From Skermanella rosea (GTDB lineage Bacteria; Pseudomonadota; Alphaproteobacteria; Azospirillales; Azospirillaceae): 64,000 bases of DNA. Shown in pieces: positions 62,683 to 64,000 of this stretch (positions are counted from its first letter, which is position 1; each line of letters begins with the position of its first letter). Location of the stretch: contig NZ_CP086111.1 of NCBI RefSeq assembly GCF_016806835.2, positions 3,220,001-3,284,000 of the forward strand, in the 5' to 3' direction. The notes below the pieces were generated by a model. It saw only the letters and a list, made by a program, of their open reading frames with translations. It was not told where the DNA came from and did no database searches. The position numbers and the translations under genes are program-made.

Positions 62683-63831
62683 TTACTGCGCCGGCTGATC
62701 GGCGGGCGGCGCCGGCTGGCCGTCCGTCTCGGGCACCGGGATCAGCGCCGGGGCGGGTTCCATCGGTGCGGCGGTGATGCCGGCCGCGACGTCGAGTTCG
62801 GGATAATCCTTGACCATGCCGGCTCCGAAGAAGGGCTTGTAGACGCCGGCGTGGCAGGTCGTGCAGTTCACCTTCAGCGGGTCGCCCAGCGGCCCAAGGC
62901 GGTGGCTGGGGAAGATGCTCTGAAGGGGATCGATGTACTGGTCGTTGAGCTCGCGGACCATCTGGATGCCGTGCCAGGCGGTCACGCGAACCGGCGAGCT
63001 CTGCTCCCAGTCGCGGAAGGAGCGGCTGTTGTGGCAGTAGGTGCAGTTGACCCCCAATGATTCCGACATGTGGATCATCAGGCCGTAGGTCCATTCGGTC
63101 TGCTTGATCGAGCTGCGGTTTCCGGTCGGCAGCGCCGTGTCGGCCCGGGCGCGGATGTCGGCGTCTGTGCCGCCGCCCGACAGGAACGGCGTGAAGGGAT
63201 CGAACGGCAGCGAGGTCAGGCCGGCGGCATAGGACACGCCGTTCTGCCCGCCGTTGTTGCCCAGCACGCCCGCCGCGTGGGGCGGACCCGGATTATTGTA
63301 CCAGACGTTGGCGGGCACCGGCTGGCCGCGGTGGCAGGTGTAGCAGGTGACGCCGGTCTGGGCGACATGGGGTTCCCAGTTGACGTTGATGTCCCGCGTC
63401 ATCTGGAGCATGCGGCGGGCCACCACCTTGGTATAGAGGCTGTCGGACGACAGCGGCTCGCCCTCGGCATGACAGTAGGCGCAGCCCTGCTCCGGGGACA
63501 CCCACTCGGTGATGGCGCTCATCACCCGGATGAACTGCGCGTCGGTCAGGTCGCGCAGCACCTGGACGTTCTCGTAGATCTCGGTCGCCGGGACGCTGTC
63601 CGGGTCGGCCGGCTCCAGCGGTTCCGGCACCTGGTTGGCGGCCAGCTGGGCCTGGACGGTCTCGGGCTGGAAAGTCTGCACGATGCCGACCCCCCGGAAA
63701 CCCTGCTGCACGCTGTCCACCGGCGGGTACTCGATGGTGAACAGCATGCCCGCGCCGAACACCGCGACCGCGACGAGGCCGATGCGCAGGATCAGGTCCC
63801 AGAACGCTTCCTTGTCGGTGAGCTTGTTCAT
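62683..63831 (-). CDS. pufC: Reaction-centre tetraheme cytochrome c subunit PufC (382 aa)
   Basis: PufC re-reduces the photo-oxidised special pair. Four heme-binding CxxCH motifs are present: CAYCH (117-121), CYTCH (163-167), CTYCH (263-267) and CTTCH (323-327). Each has an upstream Met or His candidate as sixth ligand. A single N-terminal helix (about residues 12-32) lacks any cysteine, so the protein should stay anchored by this uncleaved helix rather than by lipid as in Blastochloris. The C-terminal tail is Pro/Ala-rich. The start at 63831 overlaps the pufM stop (ATGA). It runs towards hemA, opposite to the bch-puh genes. Confidence 0.96.
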   Translation of the reverse strand: MNKLTDKEAFWDLILRIGLVAVAVFGAGMLFTIEYPPVDSVQQGFRGVGIVQTFQPETVQAQLAANQVPEPLEPADPDSVPATEIYENVQVLRDLTDAQFIRVMSAITEWVSPEQGCAYCHAEGEPLSSDSLYTKVVARRMLQMTRDINVNWEPHVAQTGVTCYTCHRGQPVPANVWYNNPGPPHAAGVLGNNGGQNGVSYAAGLTSLPFDPFTPFLSGGGTDADIRARADTALPTGNRSSIKQTEWTYGLMIHMSESLGVNCTYCHNSRSFRDWEQSSPVRVTAWHGIQMVRELNDQYIDPLQSIFPSHRLGPLGDPLKVNCTTCHAGVYKPFFGAGMVKDYPELDVAAGITAAPMEPAPALIPVPETDGQPAPPADQPAQ

Positions 63832-64000
63832 GGCTGCCCCCCGGTCACGAGCGCGGGATCGACGACCGGCGGGAAGACCTGGGGATACATCGGCGCCAGC
63901 CCGTGCTTGACGCCCCACAGGTACCAGTTGTCGACGACGGTGCCGGTCAGCAGGATGCCGATGCCGCCGGTCAGCGGGCACAGCACCGCGAACCACCAGG
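63828..64000 (-). CDS. pufM: Photosynthetic reaction centre M subunit PufM, C-terminal end (partial)
   Basis: The last 57 codons of pufM are present; the rest lies beyond the right edge. Translation gives [19 protein letters not shown], then [17 protein letters not shown], then a tail ending in [11 protein letters not shown]. The TGGIGILL(S/T)GTVVDNWY(V/L)WG segment is the invariant end of the fifth helix and C-terminus of PufM. The tail extends about 20 residues past the Rhodobacter end, as is usual in species that bind a PufC cytochrome. The stop overlaps the pufC start. Confidence 0.95.
   Translation of the reverse strand, partial: WWFAVLCPLTGGIGILLTGTVVDNWYLWGVKHGLAPMYPQVFPPVVDPALVTGGQP

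Overview
The window comes from a GC-rich alphaproteobacterium, most likely a Rhodospirillales/Azospirillaceae member (Skermanella-like) that lives aerobically, assimilates C2 units through the ethylmalonyl-CoA pathway and carries anoxygenic photosynthesis genes. The evidence is the alphaproteobacterial 16S rRNA 5' end at the left edge, the ecm/ccr/mcd genes, and a bch-puh-acsF-hemA photosynthesis gene cluster with the O2-dependent cyclase AcsF. The genus is an inference.

Left part (1-5.3 kb): the start of a 16S rRNA gene on the minus strand and its leader, then a YhaN/YhaO-type pair (SbcC/SbcD-like ATPase and metallophosphoesterase). From 5.4 to 16.1 kb lies a carbon-assimilation block: ethylmalonyl-CoA mutase divergent from crotonyl-CoA carboxylase/reductase, a Tat-exported GH1 beta-glucosidase divergent from methylsuccinyl-CoA dehydrogenase, a small HIG1-type membrane protein, a PduO-type cobalamin adenosyltransferase (its product is the mutase cofactor), then etfB-etfA-hbd. 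A 9-bp word forming a perfect dyad between ecm and ccr recurs next to mcd, so a shared regulator is possible.

16.1-28.7 kb holds an acyl-CoA catabolic island around an IclR-family regulator. On the minus strand the order of transcription is iclR, acyl-CoA dehydrogenase, acyl-CoA synthetase, livK-livH-livM-livG-livF and ETF-ubiquinone oxidoreductase. Divergent from it are a thiolase and glutaryl-CoA dehydrogenase. Together these would import an acid, activate it, oxidise it and pass electrons to quinone. Glutaryl-CoA dehydrogenase yields crotonyl-CoA, the substrate of Ccr.

28.7-41 kb is mixed accessory and metabolic content: a FitAB-type toxin-antitoxin pair, an AI-2E-family permease, a heme-copper oxidase operon with a subunit I/III fusion, two small membrane proteins (DUF2231 and CopD-like), an unusual SDR, an MFS exporter, two LysR regulators, an aldo/keto reductase and an orphan ribbon-helix-helix protein.

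41-59.2 kb is the photosynthesis cluster: ppsR and ppaA/aerR on the minus strand, then bchF-N-B-H-L-M, lhaA, puhA-B-C, a small conserved-looking ORF, acsF, puhE and hemA in one tightly overlapping plus-strand run. PpsR-like palindromes lie in front of ppsR and between ppaA and bchF. At the right end the puf operon tail (pufM, pufC) runs towards hemA. Between hemA and pufC sit non-photosynthetic genes: a frameshifted GxxExxY gene bracketed by 16-bp inverted repeats, a prolyl oligopeptidase and a VapBC pair. No tRNA, transposase, CRISPR array or phage gene was seen. No plainly new multi-gene system was found. The best leads are the shared dyad in the ethylmalonyl-CoA block and the decamer-phased repeats with the GxxExxY unit.
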